DNA from: JAJFUE01 sp041687335
GTDB taxonomy: Bacteria; Sumerlaeota; Sumerlaeia; MVZB01
NCBI GenBank assembly: GCA_041687335.1
Contig: JAWLCE010000002.1
Location: 62,001 to 126,000 of the forward strand
DNA length: 64,000 nt
Reading direction: 5' to 3'
Position numbers and translations under genes: made by a program. Below the pieces are notes generated by a model, which saw only the letters and a program-made list of their open reading frames with translations, had not been told where the DNA came from and did no database searches. Positions 34,492-45,960 of this stretch are shown piece after piece; the stretch's first letter is position 1; each line of letters opens with the position of its first letter.

Positions 34492-36084
34492 TCAAACGTA
34501 GCTGTGCAGCCCCGATAGCAGGTAGTTGACGCCGAAATAGGTGAACAGCACCGCCGCAAAGCCGACCAGCGACAGCCACGCCGCCCGCCGTCCGCGCCAG
34601 CCCCCCAGGTAGCGCACGTGCAGGTAGATCGCATAGACCAGCCATGTGATCGCCGACCAGGTCTCCTTGGGGTCAAAGCCCCACGGCCGACCCCAGGCGG
34701 TCGCCGCCCACACCGCCCCGGTGATGATCCCGATCGTCAGCAGCGGAAATCCGACCGCGATGACCTTGTAGTTGAGCAGGTCGAGCGTCGCCAGACCCGG
34801 CAGCCTCCGTGCCAGCAGGAACTGCGACCCATCGCCCCCCAACGCCGCCTTGCCCAGATAGGTCACCCCCAGGAAGCACGAGAGTGCGAATGCCGAGTAG
34901 CTCAGCATGATCGTCACCACGTGATAGGTCAGCCAGCTCGATTGCAGCGCCGGCATCAGCGGCCGGATTTGCGGGTCGAACACCACCGGCAGCCGGTGCG
35001 CCAGCACCATGAAGATGAAACCCAGCGCCGCCCCGCCCAGCCCGATCAGCCGGTTGCGCTGGACGACCTCGAACAGGATCGCGAACAGCACCATCCCCGC
35101 CACTGCAAAGGTGAAGGACTCATACATGTTGGAGAGCGGCGCCCGCCCGCTCAGCACCCAGCGCAGCCCGATGCCGAGCAACTGCTCGCCCAGGGCCAGC
35201 CCCAGCAGCCCCACGCCCAGCCAGCCCAGCTGCCGCGGCCAGCGGCCCGTCAGCAGCGTCGCCCCAAAGGCCAGCGCCGCCAGCAGGCAGAAGGCCGCCG
35301 ACTTGGCGAAGGGCGCGTGCCGGTGATAAAACACGTCCAGCGCCAGCGGCGGCAGCTCGATCCCCCGCGCCTGCGCCTCCGCCTCGACCGCCTCGGCCAG
35401 CCCCGCCGCGGCCCGCCCGCCCGCCTCCGGGTCATCGCCGGCAATTGCCCGCTTGAGCGCCTGCCACTGCTCGCCGATCCTTAAATCGTTGGCCGAAAGT
35501 GTCGCGTCGCCCGCCCGCAGCGCCAGCGGCGACAACCACTCGCCCGGGCGCGGCACGATTGCGAACGACTGCTCGAGCTCCTCGAGCATGAGCGCCCGGT
35601 TCTCGACCGCGTTGATCGGCTTGAGCCACTGCGCCGGGTCGCGCTCGTAGAGCGCCATCAGCTTCTCGCGCGCCTGGGGCGCCCGATACTGGGAGAGGCT
35701 GACGCGCTTGCCGCCCAGCGCCTCGGCCAGTTGCGGCCGTTCGGTCTTGATCAGCGGCGCCGCGTGGCGCGCGTGCGGGTCCGCCATCAGCCAGAGCGTC
35801 GCCTGCAGCGGGTCCAGCCCCTCCAAGGTGGCGGACCCGGTGATCGTGCGCAGGTGGTTTTCGCCAAAGGTCCAGCCGCTGCGGATGAAGCCGAAATCCT
35901 GCACCGGCAGCCCATACAGCGGCTCCAGCGCGGCCTTCCAGCGCGCCCCCTCCGGCGCTGCCCCGGCGGGCATCGTCAGCAGCGCCGCCCCCAGCGCCAG
36001 CACCGGCAGCAGCCAGCGCGCCAGCCGGCTGTCCCCCAATCGCCTGTTCTTCATCACTCGTTCGCTCGCTTTCTCAAGCCACAT
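34492..36084 (-). CDS. ccsA: Cytochrome c maturation protein CcsA (system II), with large N-terminal domain
   Basis: The protein is 530 residues from the ATG at 36084, or 520 from 36054, where MKNRR starts a clear signal-like segment. The N-terminal 230 residues are a soluble periplasmic region. The C-terminal 270 residues hold eight or so helices with the haem-handling WWD-type motif W-G-R-P-W-G-F-D-P-K-E-T-W, and histidines in 'PVVFDPQIRPL' and 'SWLTYHVVTIMLSYSAF' regions. CcsA with ResB/CcsB delivers haem across the inner membrane and attaches it to CxxCH motifs. Its start overlaps the resB stop by about 11 bases. Confidence 0.9.
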   Translation of the reverse strand: MWLEKASERVMKNRRLGDSRLARWLLPVLALGAALLTMPAGAAPEGARWKAALEPLYGLPVQDFGFIRSGWTFGENHLRTITGSATLEGLDPLQATLWLMADPHARHAAPLIKTERPQLAEALGGKRVSLSQYRAPQAREKLMALYERDPAQWLKPINAVENRALMLEELEQSFAIVPRPGEWLSPLALRAGDATLSANDLRIGEQWQALKRAIAGDDPEAGGRAAAGLAEAVEAEAQARGIELPPLALDVFYHRHAPFAKSAAFCLLAALAFGATLLTGRWPRQLGWLGVGLLGLALGEQLLGIGLRWVLSGRAPLSNMYESFTFAVAGMVLFAILFEVVQRNRLIGLGGAALGFIFMVLAHRLPVVFDPQIRPLMPALQSSWLTYHVVTIMLSYSAFALSCFLGVTYLGKAALGGDGSQFLLARRLPGLATLDLLNYKVIAVGFPLLTIGIITGAVWAATAWGRPWGFDPKETWSAITWLVYAIYLHVRYLGGWRGRRAAWLSLVGFAAVLFTYFGVNYLLSGLHSYV

Positions 36085-37762
36085 TGCTGCTCACCCGCTT
36101 CCCGGAATCCCGCTTCGCAGAATCATGGGCGGCCGGCTCGGCCAGCCGCGCCAGCGCCCCTGCCAGCCGGCCGTCGAAATCCTCGCGCGCGTGCCGATAT
36201 GCCGCCGCCAGCCGCAGGCGCCCCGCCGCCTCGTCGATGACGAACCAGACCTCGCGCCGCTGGATGGCAAATGCCAGCACCAGCCCCAGCATCATCAGCG
36301 CGCAGCCCAGGTAGACCACCGGGATCGCCGGGTTGCGCGTCACCGTCAGCACCGTCATGTAGAGCGGCATCTGCTCGACCAGCGCGACCTGCCAGGGGCC
36401 CGCCGCCTCCACCGGCTCCGCCGCCGGTGTGTCCAGGCACGCCTCGCGCCCCAGCCCCAGGCTCAGCGCCCCCACCGGCGTTCCGCCACTGCGCTCGGTC
36501 AGGGCCACCGTGAAGACCCGCTCGCCCGCCTCCCCGGCGATCTCGACCAGCTCCATCGCATACGGGCCATCCGCGGCATGCATCATCGCCTTGAGGTCCT
36601 CGCGGTAAAACAGCCACTGGTGGGCGAGCTCCTGACCGCCGCTGCTCAGGTGCACCAGCAGCGCAGGGTTGTTCAGCTCCGTGCTGCGGCTGGTGGCCGT
36701 GCGGCTGGCCGAGTCGATGGTGAAGTCCGGCTCGAAGCGCTCCGCGCGCAGGCACAGGTGCATGGCCGGCTGCCCCAGCGCGCCCTCGCCGAGGAGCTGC
36801 TCGCCGGCCCGGATCGTCCAGCGCGGCGGCTGGCCCTCGCCCAGCGCGACCTCGACCCCCTCGGCGCCCGACAGCGGCCGGCTCTGCCCCGCCGACAGCT
36901 CCAGCGTCTGCGTCGTCGGCGCCAACTCGGGGTGCCACAGCGCCAGCCGTTGGCGGCGCCCGTTGAGTTCCTGGTAGCTGGTCTGGTGCAGCCGCCAGCC
37001 GCGCACGGCGGGCGAATGATTCACCTCCACCCGTTCCCGGCGTGCCGGCTCGCCCGGCTCCTTGATCCGCACCGTCGAGATGAAGTGCGACGGGATCCGC
37101 GTGCGCGGGTGGTGGCCGATGTCGAAGTCCTCGCAGGTCAAGGTGAACCCGAGCCGCGCCGGCTGGCCGTCGCCCCCGCGCGGCGTCATCCACTGCGTCT
37201 CCTGGCCCTCGACCAGTTGGATCGTTCCCTCGCGCGCCACGAACGACGAGCTGAAGCCCGCCAGCAGGACCACCACCATCCCCAGGTGTGCCACCGGCGC
37301 CCCCCACAGCGCCGCCCGTCCGCGCGTCGCATAGCCCGCGCCCCCCTCGCGCCAGACGCTCAGCCCCGCCCGTCGCAGCTCGGCCTCGACCCGCGCCGGG
37401 TCCCCGCCAAAAGGTATCTCGGCCCGCGGCCCGGCGCCGGCAAAAAACTCACCCCCGCGCGGCACGCGCGGCCGCAGCGCCGGGATCACCTTCAGCAGGA
37501 TTGTCCGGGCCGTGGCAGCGCCGATGTTGATTGCCAGCAGCCACAGCATCGCCAGGTACCAAGGGCTGTAATAGATCAACCGCTGCGAGCGCTCCAGCGA
37601 GCTGAGCTGCACCTGCCCATCAGGCCCCGTGATCGGCGGGATCAGCGTCCCCGCGATCGAGGCGATCGTGATCAACACCAGCAGCACCAGCCCGATCCGC
37701 AACGAATAAAACCAGCTCCACGGCGCGATCCCCCACCAGGGGGCTTGAACGGTTTGCTTCAC
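36074..37762 (-). CDS. resB: Cytochrome c maturation protein ResB/CcsB (system II)
   Basis: The protein is 562 residues from a GTG at 37762 with AAGGAG about 11 bases upstream. It has ResB topology: transmembrane helices near 16-40 and 65-90, a helix near 155-175 ('APVAHLGMVVVLLAGFSSSF'), a large periplasmic domain, and a final helix near 480-505 before a cytoplasmic tail. The block 'VNHSPAVRGWRLHQTSYQ' is typical of the family. ResB and CcsA form the haem ligase that every multihaem cytochrome here needs. The gene opens the maturation run and follows the decahaem-type gene at 37904 on the same strand. Confidence 0.9.
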   Translation of the reverse strand: MKQTVQAPWWGIAPWSWFYSLRIGLVLLVLITIASIAGTLIPPITGPDGQVQLSSLERSQRLIYYSPWYLAMLWLLAINIGAATARTILLKVIPALRPRVPRGGEFFAGAGPRAEIPFGGDPARVEAELRRAGLSVWREGGAGYATRGRAALWGAPVAHLGMVVVLLAGFSSSFVAREGTIQLVEGQETQWMTPRGGDGQPARLGFTLTCEDFDIGHHPRTRIPSHFISTVRIKEPGEPARRERVEVNHSPAVRGWRLHQTSYQELNGRRQRLALWHPELAPTTQTLELSAGQSRPLSGAEGVEVALGEGQPPRWTIRAGEQLLGEGALGQPAMHLCLRAERFEPDFTIDSASRTATSRSTELNNPALLVHLSSGGQELAHQWLFYREDLKAMMHAADGPYAMELVEIAGEAGERVFTVALTERSGGTPVGALSLGLGREACLDTPAAEPVEAAGPWQVALVEQMPLYMTVLTVTRNPAIPVVYLGCALMMLGLVLAFAIQRREVWFVIDEAAGRLRLAAAYRHAREDFDGRLAGALARLAEPAAHDSAKRDSGKRVSSNVA

Positions 37763-37903
37763 GTGATCGGCGTCTCCTTGGTTGTTTCCCGCCCGTGGCC
37801 GGCAGCTTTCCCAGCTCCAAATTTAGATGCTAGGGTCCGGAAGCCGCCAGCAAAAACGTGATGCGGAAGTCGATTTTATCCGCGCCCGCCCCGTCGCCCG
37901 TCA

Positions 37904-38950
37904 TCAACGCCGATAGTCATACGCCTGATGGCAGGGGGTCTGGCAGCTGCCGCCACCCTCGAGCGGTTGCCACTCCAGCGGACCAAGCCACTGGCCGAAG
38001 CGGGTGTTCTTGCGCATCAGGAACGGACGGTCCGCCGCATGCGCCTCATGGCAGACGTGGCAGGCCCGCCCGCGCTTCAGCTCGATCACGTGGACCCGGT
38101 GCAGGTTGCGTCCGCCGTTGCGAAAGCCCGTCGCCGCCGTCTCGCGCTCGGCCAGGTCGGGATTGTGACATTGCCAGCACAACTCATAGCGTTGGGTTTC
38201 ATAGCGGGCGTAGCTGCCCGCCGGATAACCCTCGCGCAGCAGGCTCGGCTGGATCGACCCGTGAGGGGTGTGGCAGGCGGCGCAGCCGGCGTCGGCGATC
38301 GCCTCGTGCACGTGCGGCGCCTCGCGCATCCGTCGCGCCACGTTCTCCAATGGCCGGCCGTTCTGGTCGATCGGCAGGCGGTGGCAGGTCAGGCAGCTCT
38401 CGCTGATGTTCTCGCGCAGGTAATGGTTCTCGGACTGTTGGTGGGCGTGGTGACAGTTGCCGCAGGCGCCGCGCGGGTCGAAGAACCGATGGCGATGGGG
38501 AAGTTCGCCCTGGCGGTCGAGGAATTCCTCGTGGCAGGCGGCACATGCCTGCAGCCGCTCCTCGCTTCGCAGCAGGCCCCGCACCCCGCTCTGGTGCGGC
38601 GCATGGCAATCCAGGCAGCTCCCGGCCTCCGAGGGGTGCTTCAGTGCTCCGCCCGCGTCCGTCTCGATCTCGCTGTGACAGCCCAGGCACATCGAGTCTC
38701 CACCCGGCTTGAGCAGCCCTGCCGCCTCCGAACCATGATCCTCATGGCAGGCCAGGCAGCGGCCTTCCATGAACGGCAGGTGCAGCGGCTGGGCCCGCGC
38801 CGCCGCCACCTCATGGCAACTGACGCAGCTCTGGCCATGGTGGCCGTCCATGTCGACCGCCCCCAGCGGCGCGGCCAGCCATCCCGCCAGCAACGCCAGC
38901 CCCAGCGCCTGAAGCTGGACGAGGGGAGCGTTTTGGGGTAAAAGACTCAC
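37904..38950 (-). CDS. Exported undecahaem cytochrome c (10 CxxCH + 1 CX3CH)
   Basis: This 348-residue protein starts at a GTG (38950) and has a hydrophobic signal segment (residues about 10-31). Ten CxxCH motifs and one expanded C-Q-T-P-C-H near the C-terminus are spaced across the chain. Many are doubled, as in 'CLDCHAPHQ' and 'CAACHTPHG', typical of the doubled-CxxCH / cytochrome c3-like families. The last 75 residues ('ATGFRNGGRNLHRVHV' to 'GGGSCQTPCHQAYDYRR') closely match the end of the 15-haem protein at 51098. It is probably periplasmic and could shuttle electrons. Its promoter region is shared with the divergent NapC-like gene. Confidence 0.88.
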   Translation of the reverse strand: MSLLPQNAPLVQLQALGLALLAGWLAAPLGAVDMDGHHGQSCVSCHEVAAARAQPLHLPFMEGRCLACHEDHGSEAAGLLKPGGDSMCLGCHSEIETDAGGALKHPSEAGSCLDCHAPHQSGVRGLLRSEERLQACAACHEEFLDRQGELPHRHRFFDPRGACGNCHHAHQQSENHYLRENISESCLTCHRLPIDQNGRPLENVARRMREAPHVHEAIADAGCAACHTPHGSIQPSLLREGYPAGSYARYETQRYELCWQCHNPDLAERETAATGFRNGGRNLHRVHVIELKRGRACHVCHEAHAADRPFLMRKNTRFGQWLGPLEWQPLEGGGSCQTPCHQAYDYRR

Positions 38951-38966
38951 ATCAATCGCTCGCGCC

Positions 38967-39002
38967 CTGGAATCTCTTGCTCACTGGAATCTTTCTTGCT
39001 CA
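38967..39002 (+). promoter_or_regulatory. Tandem repeat with sigma-54-like promoter (+ strand)
   Basis: Two adjacent copies of nearly the same sequence lie here: CTGGAATCTCTTGCTCA (38967-38983) and CTGGAATCTTTCTTGCTCA (38984-39002). The second has GG at 38986-38987 and GC at 38998-38999 with the ten-base spacing of sigma-54 promoters and a good TTGCT -12 part. The first has only eight bases between GG and GC. Transcription would start near 39010, about 75 bases before the NapC-like gene. Confidence 0.5.
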
Positions 39003-39036
39003 TTGCTTGAACCAACGGTTCCGTGCTGTTCGAATG

Positions 39037-39054
39037 AAGCAAAAGCTTATCCAA
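39037..39054 (-). promoter_or_regulatory. Sigma-54-like promoter (- strand)
   Basis: Read on the minus strand, TTGGATAAGCTTTTGCTT has GG (39052-39051) and GC (39040-39039) ten bases apart and a TTTGCT -12 element. Transcription would start near 39028, about 78 bases before the GTG of the undecahaem gene. With the + strand candidate it makes a divergent pair in a 136-bp region. Confidence 0.5.
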
Positions 39055-39086
39055 TTTCTCCCCGCGTTGCAAAAAGGATGCGCCCC

Positions 39087-40628
<1,542 letters not shown>

Positions 40629-40630
40629 CC

Positions 40631-40660
40631 CGGTCGCCCCATCCGCGACCGTTGGTTTTT
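40631..40660 (+). terminator. Rho-independent terminator after the NapC-like gene
   Basis: A 7-bp stem (CGGTCGC at 40631-40637 with GCGACCG at 40645-40651) encloses a 7-nt loop and is followed by TTGGTTTTT. It begins two bases after the stop codon and separates the cytochrome from the sensor kinase gene. Confidence 0.7.
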
Positions 40661-40702
40661 GTTGCTGAGCCCAGCCTCATGATCTAAGCTTTCAGTGGTA
40701 TT

Positions 40703-42205
40703 ATGACAAGGAGGTCGCTTATTAGCGCCCCCGATTGCAATTCCTTGATCCTGCCCGCGATCGACCCGCTGGCCCCGCTGGCCCGCCAGTTTTGGCAGGC
40801 CCAGCCACGCGCGGTGCGAATTTTCAACCCTGCCCTCGAGGTCCTGCTCGATAACGCTCCCGACCGGGTTCAGCGGTATCCGCTCTATCGCGACGGCGGT
40901 GGCCAACCCCTGGCCATTCCCCCGCCCGGCGCGGCGCGCAACGGCTGGCCCGTCGCTCGCACGCTGGCCACCGGCGAGCCGACCGCCCGCAATTATTGGG
41001 TGCGCCTGCCGGACGCCGATGCCTGCGAGGCCTGCTTCCGCGTCCGCGCCTGGCGTCTCGACCCCACCTCCGACCTGGTTGTCGAGGAGACCGAGCGCAT
41101 CGACAAGGCCCTCTGCCACGACGAGCGCCTCAAGAATTTGGACCGCGAGCTGGGTGCAATGATCCACCGCGTCGTGGAGTTCATGCTGCGCCGCTCCCCG
41201 GCCGAGGCCCTGCGCCTGCGCCTGACCAACGCCAACCTGCAGCCATGCCACGAAATCCGACGCTGCGGCCGGACCCGCTGTCCCGCCCACGGCCATCCCG
41301 CCTCCGTCCGCTGCTGGGAGCTGGAAGGCACCCTCTGCGAGGCCGGCATGGAATACCAGAACCAGCTCGACAAGTTCCGCCACTGCGAGAGCTGCGAGGC
41401 CTTTCTCATGGCCTGCCCCGACCCCCTCACCCGCGTCGGCGAGAACTTCAACCGCCTGCTGTCGCTGCTCGAGCTCAAGCACCAGGAGTCGCTCGAGGCC
41501 CAGGCCCAGCTCCAGCAGTCCGAGAAGCTGGCGCTCATCGGAGAGCTGATGCTCGGCCTGGCCCACGAAATCAAGACCCCCCTGAGCGTCATCATGGGCC
41601 GGCTCGACTGCCTGATGCTCGAACTCGACGAGCAGGCCACCGGCGGGCTGGGCGAGGACTTGGACGTGCTGCGCGGGCAGGCCGGCCGCATGCGCGCCCT
41701 GCTCGACAATATCCTGAACCTGGCCCGCCCCGAGCCGCCGCGCCTGCGCCCGCTCGAGCTGGCCGAGCCGGTGGAGCAGGTGCTCGCCGTGACGCGCAAG
41801 ACCCTTGAAAAGGCCGCCGTCACCGTGCGCGCCCGCGTCGCCCCCGGCCTGCGCATCCAGGGCGATCCGCTCCAGCTCCAGCAGGTGCTGCTCAACCTTG
41901 TCATCAACGCCCGCGACGCCATGCCCGGCGGCGGGCGGATCGAGATCGGCGCCCGCCGCGAAGGCCGCGCCGCCACCGCCGGCATCCAGCTCTGGATCGC
42001 CGACAGCGGCCCCGGCATCGCCACCGACAAGCTTGAACAAATTTTTTCCCCCTTTTATTCGACCAAGGTTCAGGCGGGCGGCACCGGTCTGGGCCTCGCC
42101 ATCTGCCGCCGCATCCTTGCCCTGCACGGCGGCCGGATCTCCGCCCGCAATGGCTCGCGCCGCGGCGCCGTCTTCACCCTCTGCTTCCCGCCTGCGAAGG
42201 AGTGA
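40703..42205 (+). CDS. Cysteine-rich cytoplasmic sensor histidine kinase
   Basis: This 500-residue kinase has the H-box A-H-E-I-K-T-P with phospho-accepting His288, N-box 'NLVINARDAM', and ATP lid motifs D-S-G-P-G-I and G-G-T-G-L-G-L-A-I. No transmembrane segment is evident. The input region carries a cysteine cluster: Cys182, 188, 193, 204, 212, 228, 231 and 238, in the pattern CxxxxxCxxxxCP, RCW, C, CxxC, plus C-E-A-C at 108-111. Similar arrays occur in 'two-CW' proteins and could bind a metal or Fe-S cluster. The next gene is its likely partner, an NtrC-type regulator, with overlapping or adjacent coding. Confidence 0.87.
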   Translation: MTRRSLISAPDCNSLILPAIDPLAPLARQFWQAQPRAVRIFNPALEVLLDNAPDRVQRYPLYRDGGGQPLAIPPPGAARNGWPVARTLATGEPTARNYWVRLPDADACEACFRVRAWRLDPTSDLVVEETERIDKALCHDERLKNLDRELGAMIHRVVEFMLRRSPAEALRLRLTNANLQPCHEIRRCGRTRCPAHGHPASVRCWELEGTLCEAGMEYQNQLDKFRHCESCEAFLMACPDPLTRVGENFNRLLSLLELKHQESLEAQAQLQQSEKLALIGELMLGLAHEIKTPLSVIMGRLDCLMLELDEQATGGLGEDLDVLRGQAGRMRALLDNILNLARPEPPRLRPLELAEPVEQVLAVTRKTLEKAAVTVRARVAPGLRIQGDPLQLQQVLLNLVINARDAMPGGGRIEIGARREGRAATAGIQLWIADSGPGIATDKLEQIFSPFYSTKVQAGGTGLGLAICRRILALHGGRISARNGSRRGAVFTLCFPPAKE

Positions 42206-42213
42206 CCTCGCCG

Positions 42214-43713
<1,500 letters not shown>

Positions 43714-44013
43714 AGCAGCGCCATTCCGAGTTTTGCGGGAGCCTTCAGTCACGTGGAAATGGCTCTAAAAAAACTGGGCCAGACCTGTCACACCTTCCGT
43801 CGCCAACACATGGCTTCCCGCTCCCTCGACCGCCCACTACACGAAAAAATTTGGTTTCTGCCCCACCCTCATCTATTAAGATGGATAGGTCCGCTTCTTG
43901 CTCAAAAAATTTTCGTCATGAATTGAGGCCGCAGGCAGTCCCATGGGCCACACAATGGCGCCGGATCGGCTGAGCAAACGGCCCGCCTGACAATTGGAGA
44001 GGGGGGAGCACCC
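43714..44013 (+). promoter_or_regulatory. 300-bp leader of the cytochrome operon with a sigma-54-like site
   Basis: This gap has lower GC than its flanks. A candidate sigma-54 promoter lies at 43886-43902: GG at 43888-43889 and GC at 43900-43901 are ten bases apart with a good TTGCT -12 half but a poor -24 half. The 10-base tract TTCTTGCTCA is shared with the promoter at 38984. Transcription would start near 43913, giving a leader of about 100 bases. I see no riboswitch consensus. A GAGAGGGGGGAG ribosome binding site precedes the ATG at 44014. Confidence 0.35.
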
Positions 44014-45945
44014 ATGAGGTCGTTGAACATCATATCGGCAGGCCGCCTGGCGCTGGGGCTATGTCTCATGGTGGTGGCGGGTCTGGTGCCGGCCAATGCG
44101 CAGCCGATTGCTCGGCTGATCATTCAGGGCGTGTCGCCGCGCGATGTCGCCGCCGACCCCAATGATGTCTTCGACGAGGCCTCCTCGGGCTCCCATGTGG
44201 TCGGCACCGGGGTGAAGGTCTATCTCAAGGGCGAGCCGATCGGCGCGCCCGCGACGGTGGGCGAATGGGCTTGGGCGCTGGTTTCGCGCCCCTCCGGCAG
44301 CTCTGCCGGTCTCAGCGCCGCCGCCGGCGAGCTGGTCACGCTGCGCCCCGATCTCGCCGGCGTTTACGTGGTGCGCCTGACCCCGCTCGATGCCAACCTG
44401 CAGCCGACCGCTTCGGTGGAGCGCCGCGTCATCGCCTCGCGCTATGCCGGTGTCGGCGTGCTCCAGACAAACTCCCCACCCACCCCGCGCGCGCCCCAGT
44501 GCGGTGCCAGCTATTGCCATGGCGACAACTCAGGCACCGAGCGGCTGCGCAAGGTCACCCCCTGGCTCCAGTCCAGCCACGCCCAGAAGCTTCAGCTCCA
44601 CATGAACGGCCATTACGGGGCCTATTATCCGACCTCGTGTCTCAGCTGTCACACCGTCGGCTTTAATACCGATCCCGCGGCCAACAACGGCGGCTTCGAC
44701 GACGTCGCAGCCAGCATCAATTACCCGCTCTCCACCATCACCGACCTCGTGGCCGATGCCGTCAACAACAACCGGCAGAACTTCCCCCAGCTGCCGGCGC
44801 AGCTTCAGAACATGGCCTCGATTCAGTGCGAGAGCTGTCACGGCCCCGGCACCTACCACGTCTCGCACTTGACCGATCCCGACAAGGGCATCAGCGGCGT
44901 CAACCTCGGCGCCGACCAGTGCCTCCAGTGCCACAGCACCGGGACAGGCCGCCAGCAGATCGGCTGGCAGTGGGCCGGCTCGGCCCATGTCAATGCTGAC
45001 AAGGCGACCCCTACCGTCGCCACCACCGGTTCGTGCCTGCGCTGTCACACCGGCGAGGGCTTCGTCCAGCAGACACGGGGCCAGGCGCCGACGGCGGTGG
45101 CCGATCCTCACGCGGTCACCTGCTCGACCTGTCATGATCCCCACTTCAGCGGCAATCCGCACCAGCTGCGCGTGGCCGGGCCGGTCACCATCGACAGCAG
45201 CCATATCTTCGCCCAGCCCGGCATGGGCGGCACCTGCATGCAGTGCCATCAGTCGCGTGTCGTCAACCTGACCGAAACGGTCCACAACAGTTTCCGCGGG
45301 GCCCATTACGGCCCGCAGACCGACATGCTGATGGGCGTCAACGGCTGGGATTTCGGCCTGCCGCTGGCGGCCAACTCGGCCCATGACCGTGTCGTCGCCG
45401 ACACCTGCGTCAGTTGCCACATGGCCGCCCCGACCCATTCCGGCTCCGGCGTGACCGAGCCCCCGCGTGTCGGCGGTCACACCTTCGCGCTGCGCGATGC
45501 CGAGGTCGAGAATGTCGGCAACGCCTGCGCGAGCTGCCACGAGACGCTCGAGACCATCGACCGCCGGGCGCGCGGCGACTATGACGGCGATGGCGTCCGC
45601 GAGGGGATCCAGACTGAAATACGCGGCCTGCTGGCGATCCTGCAGCCGCTCATTGCGGCGCTGCCGGGAGTCACCTATTCCTCCAGCTCGGGGACCTTCA
45701 GCACCAACGCCACGGCCTTCGCCAACCTCAGCGACAACCAGAAGCGCGCGCTCTACAACTTCAACTTCGTGGTCAAGGATGGCAGCTACGGCATCCACAA
45801 CGCCAGCTACGCCGTCCAGTTGCTCCAGCGCTCCTACTATCCGCTGACCCAGCGCAACATCGCCGAGGATTTCCCGCTGATGCGGCTGCGTGGCGCCGTC
45901 CAGCGCAATCATGTCGACGGCGTGAGCTGGGCGGTCTATGAATGA
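44014..45945 (+). CDS. Exported nonahaem cytochrome c with N-terminal Ig-like domain
   Basis: The 643-residue protein has a signal peptide ending V-P-A-N-A-Q (about 28). Residues 30-150 form a beta-rich, PKD/Ig-like domain without haem motifs. Haem motifs follow: C-G-A-S-Y-C-H (CX4CH), then CLSCH, CESCH, CLQCH, CLRCH, CSTCH, CMQCH, CVSCH and CASCH. A D-Y-D-G-D-G-V loop after the last haem resembles a calcium-binding EF loop. It is likely periplasmic or exposed outside the outer membrane. Nothing suggests an enzymatic site. It opens a probable operon running toward the tetrahaem at 46455. Confidence 0.87.
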   Translation: MRSLNIISAGRLALGLCLMVVAGLVPANAQPIARLIIQGVSPRDVAADPNDVFDEASSGSHVVGTGVKVYLKGEPIGAPATVGEWAWALVSRPSGSSAGLSAAAGELVTLRPDLAGVYVVRLTPLDANLQPTASVERRVIASRYAGVGVLQTNSPPTPRAPQCGASYCHGDNSGTERLRKVTPWLQSSHAQKLQLHMNGHYGAYYPTSCLSCHTVGFNTDPAANNGGFDDVAASINYPLSTITDLVADAVNNNRQNFPQLPAQLQNMASIQCESCHGPGTYHVSHLTDPDKGISGVNLGADQCLQCHSTGTGRQQIGWQWAGSAHVNADKATPTVATTGSCLRCHTGEGFVQQTRGQAPTAVADPHAVTCSTCHDPHFSGNPHQLRVAGPVTIDSSHIFAQPGMGGTCMQCHQSRVVNLTETVHNSFRGAHYGPQTDMLMGVNGWDFGLPLAANSAHDRVVADTCVSCHMAAPTHSGSGVTEPPRVGGHTFALRDAEVENVGNACASCHETLETIDRRARGDYDGDGVREGIQTEIRGLLAILQPLIAALPGVTYSSSSGTFSTNATAFANLSDNQKRALYNFNFVVKDGSYGIHNASYAVQLLQRSYYPLTQRNIAEDFPLMRLRGAVQRNHVDGVSWAVYE

Positions 45946-45960
45946 GGAGGGACGGCGGCG

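Noticed and set aside
43951..43967. Second GG-N10-GC site before the nonahaem gene
   Set aside because: The -12 half reads CGGCT, far from TTGCT, and such spacing is common by chance in GC-rich DNA.
43714..44013. c-di-GMP (GEMM) riboswitch in the cytochrome leader
   Set aside because: The conserved GEMM core elements are not found here or in the leaders at 38951 and 47103.
44014..45945. Nitrite reductase or hydroxylamine oxidoreductase annotation
   Set aside because: No CxxCK site, no catalytic tyrosine cross-link context, and the N-terminal Ig-like domain is not typical; only a general cytochrome call is supportable.
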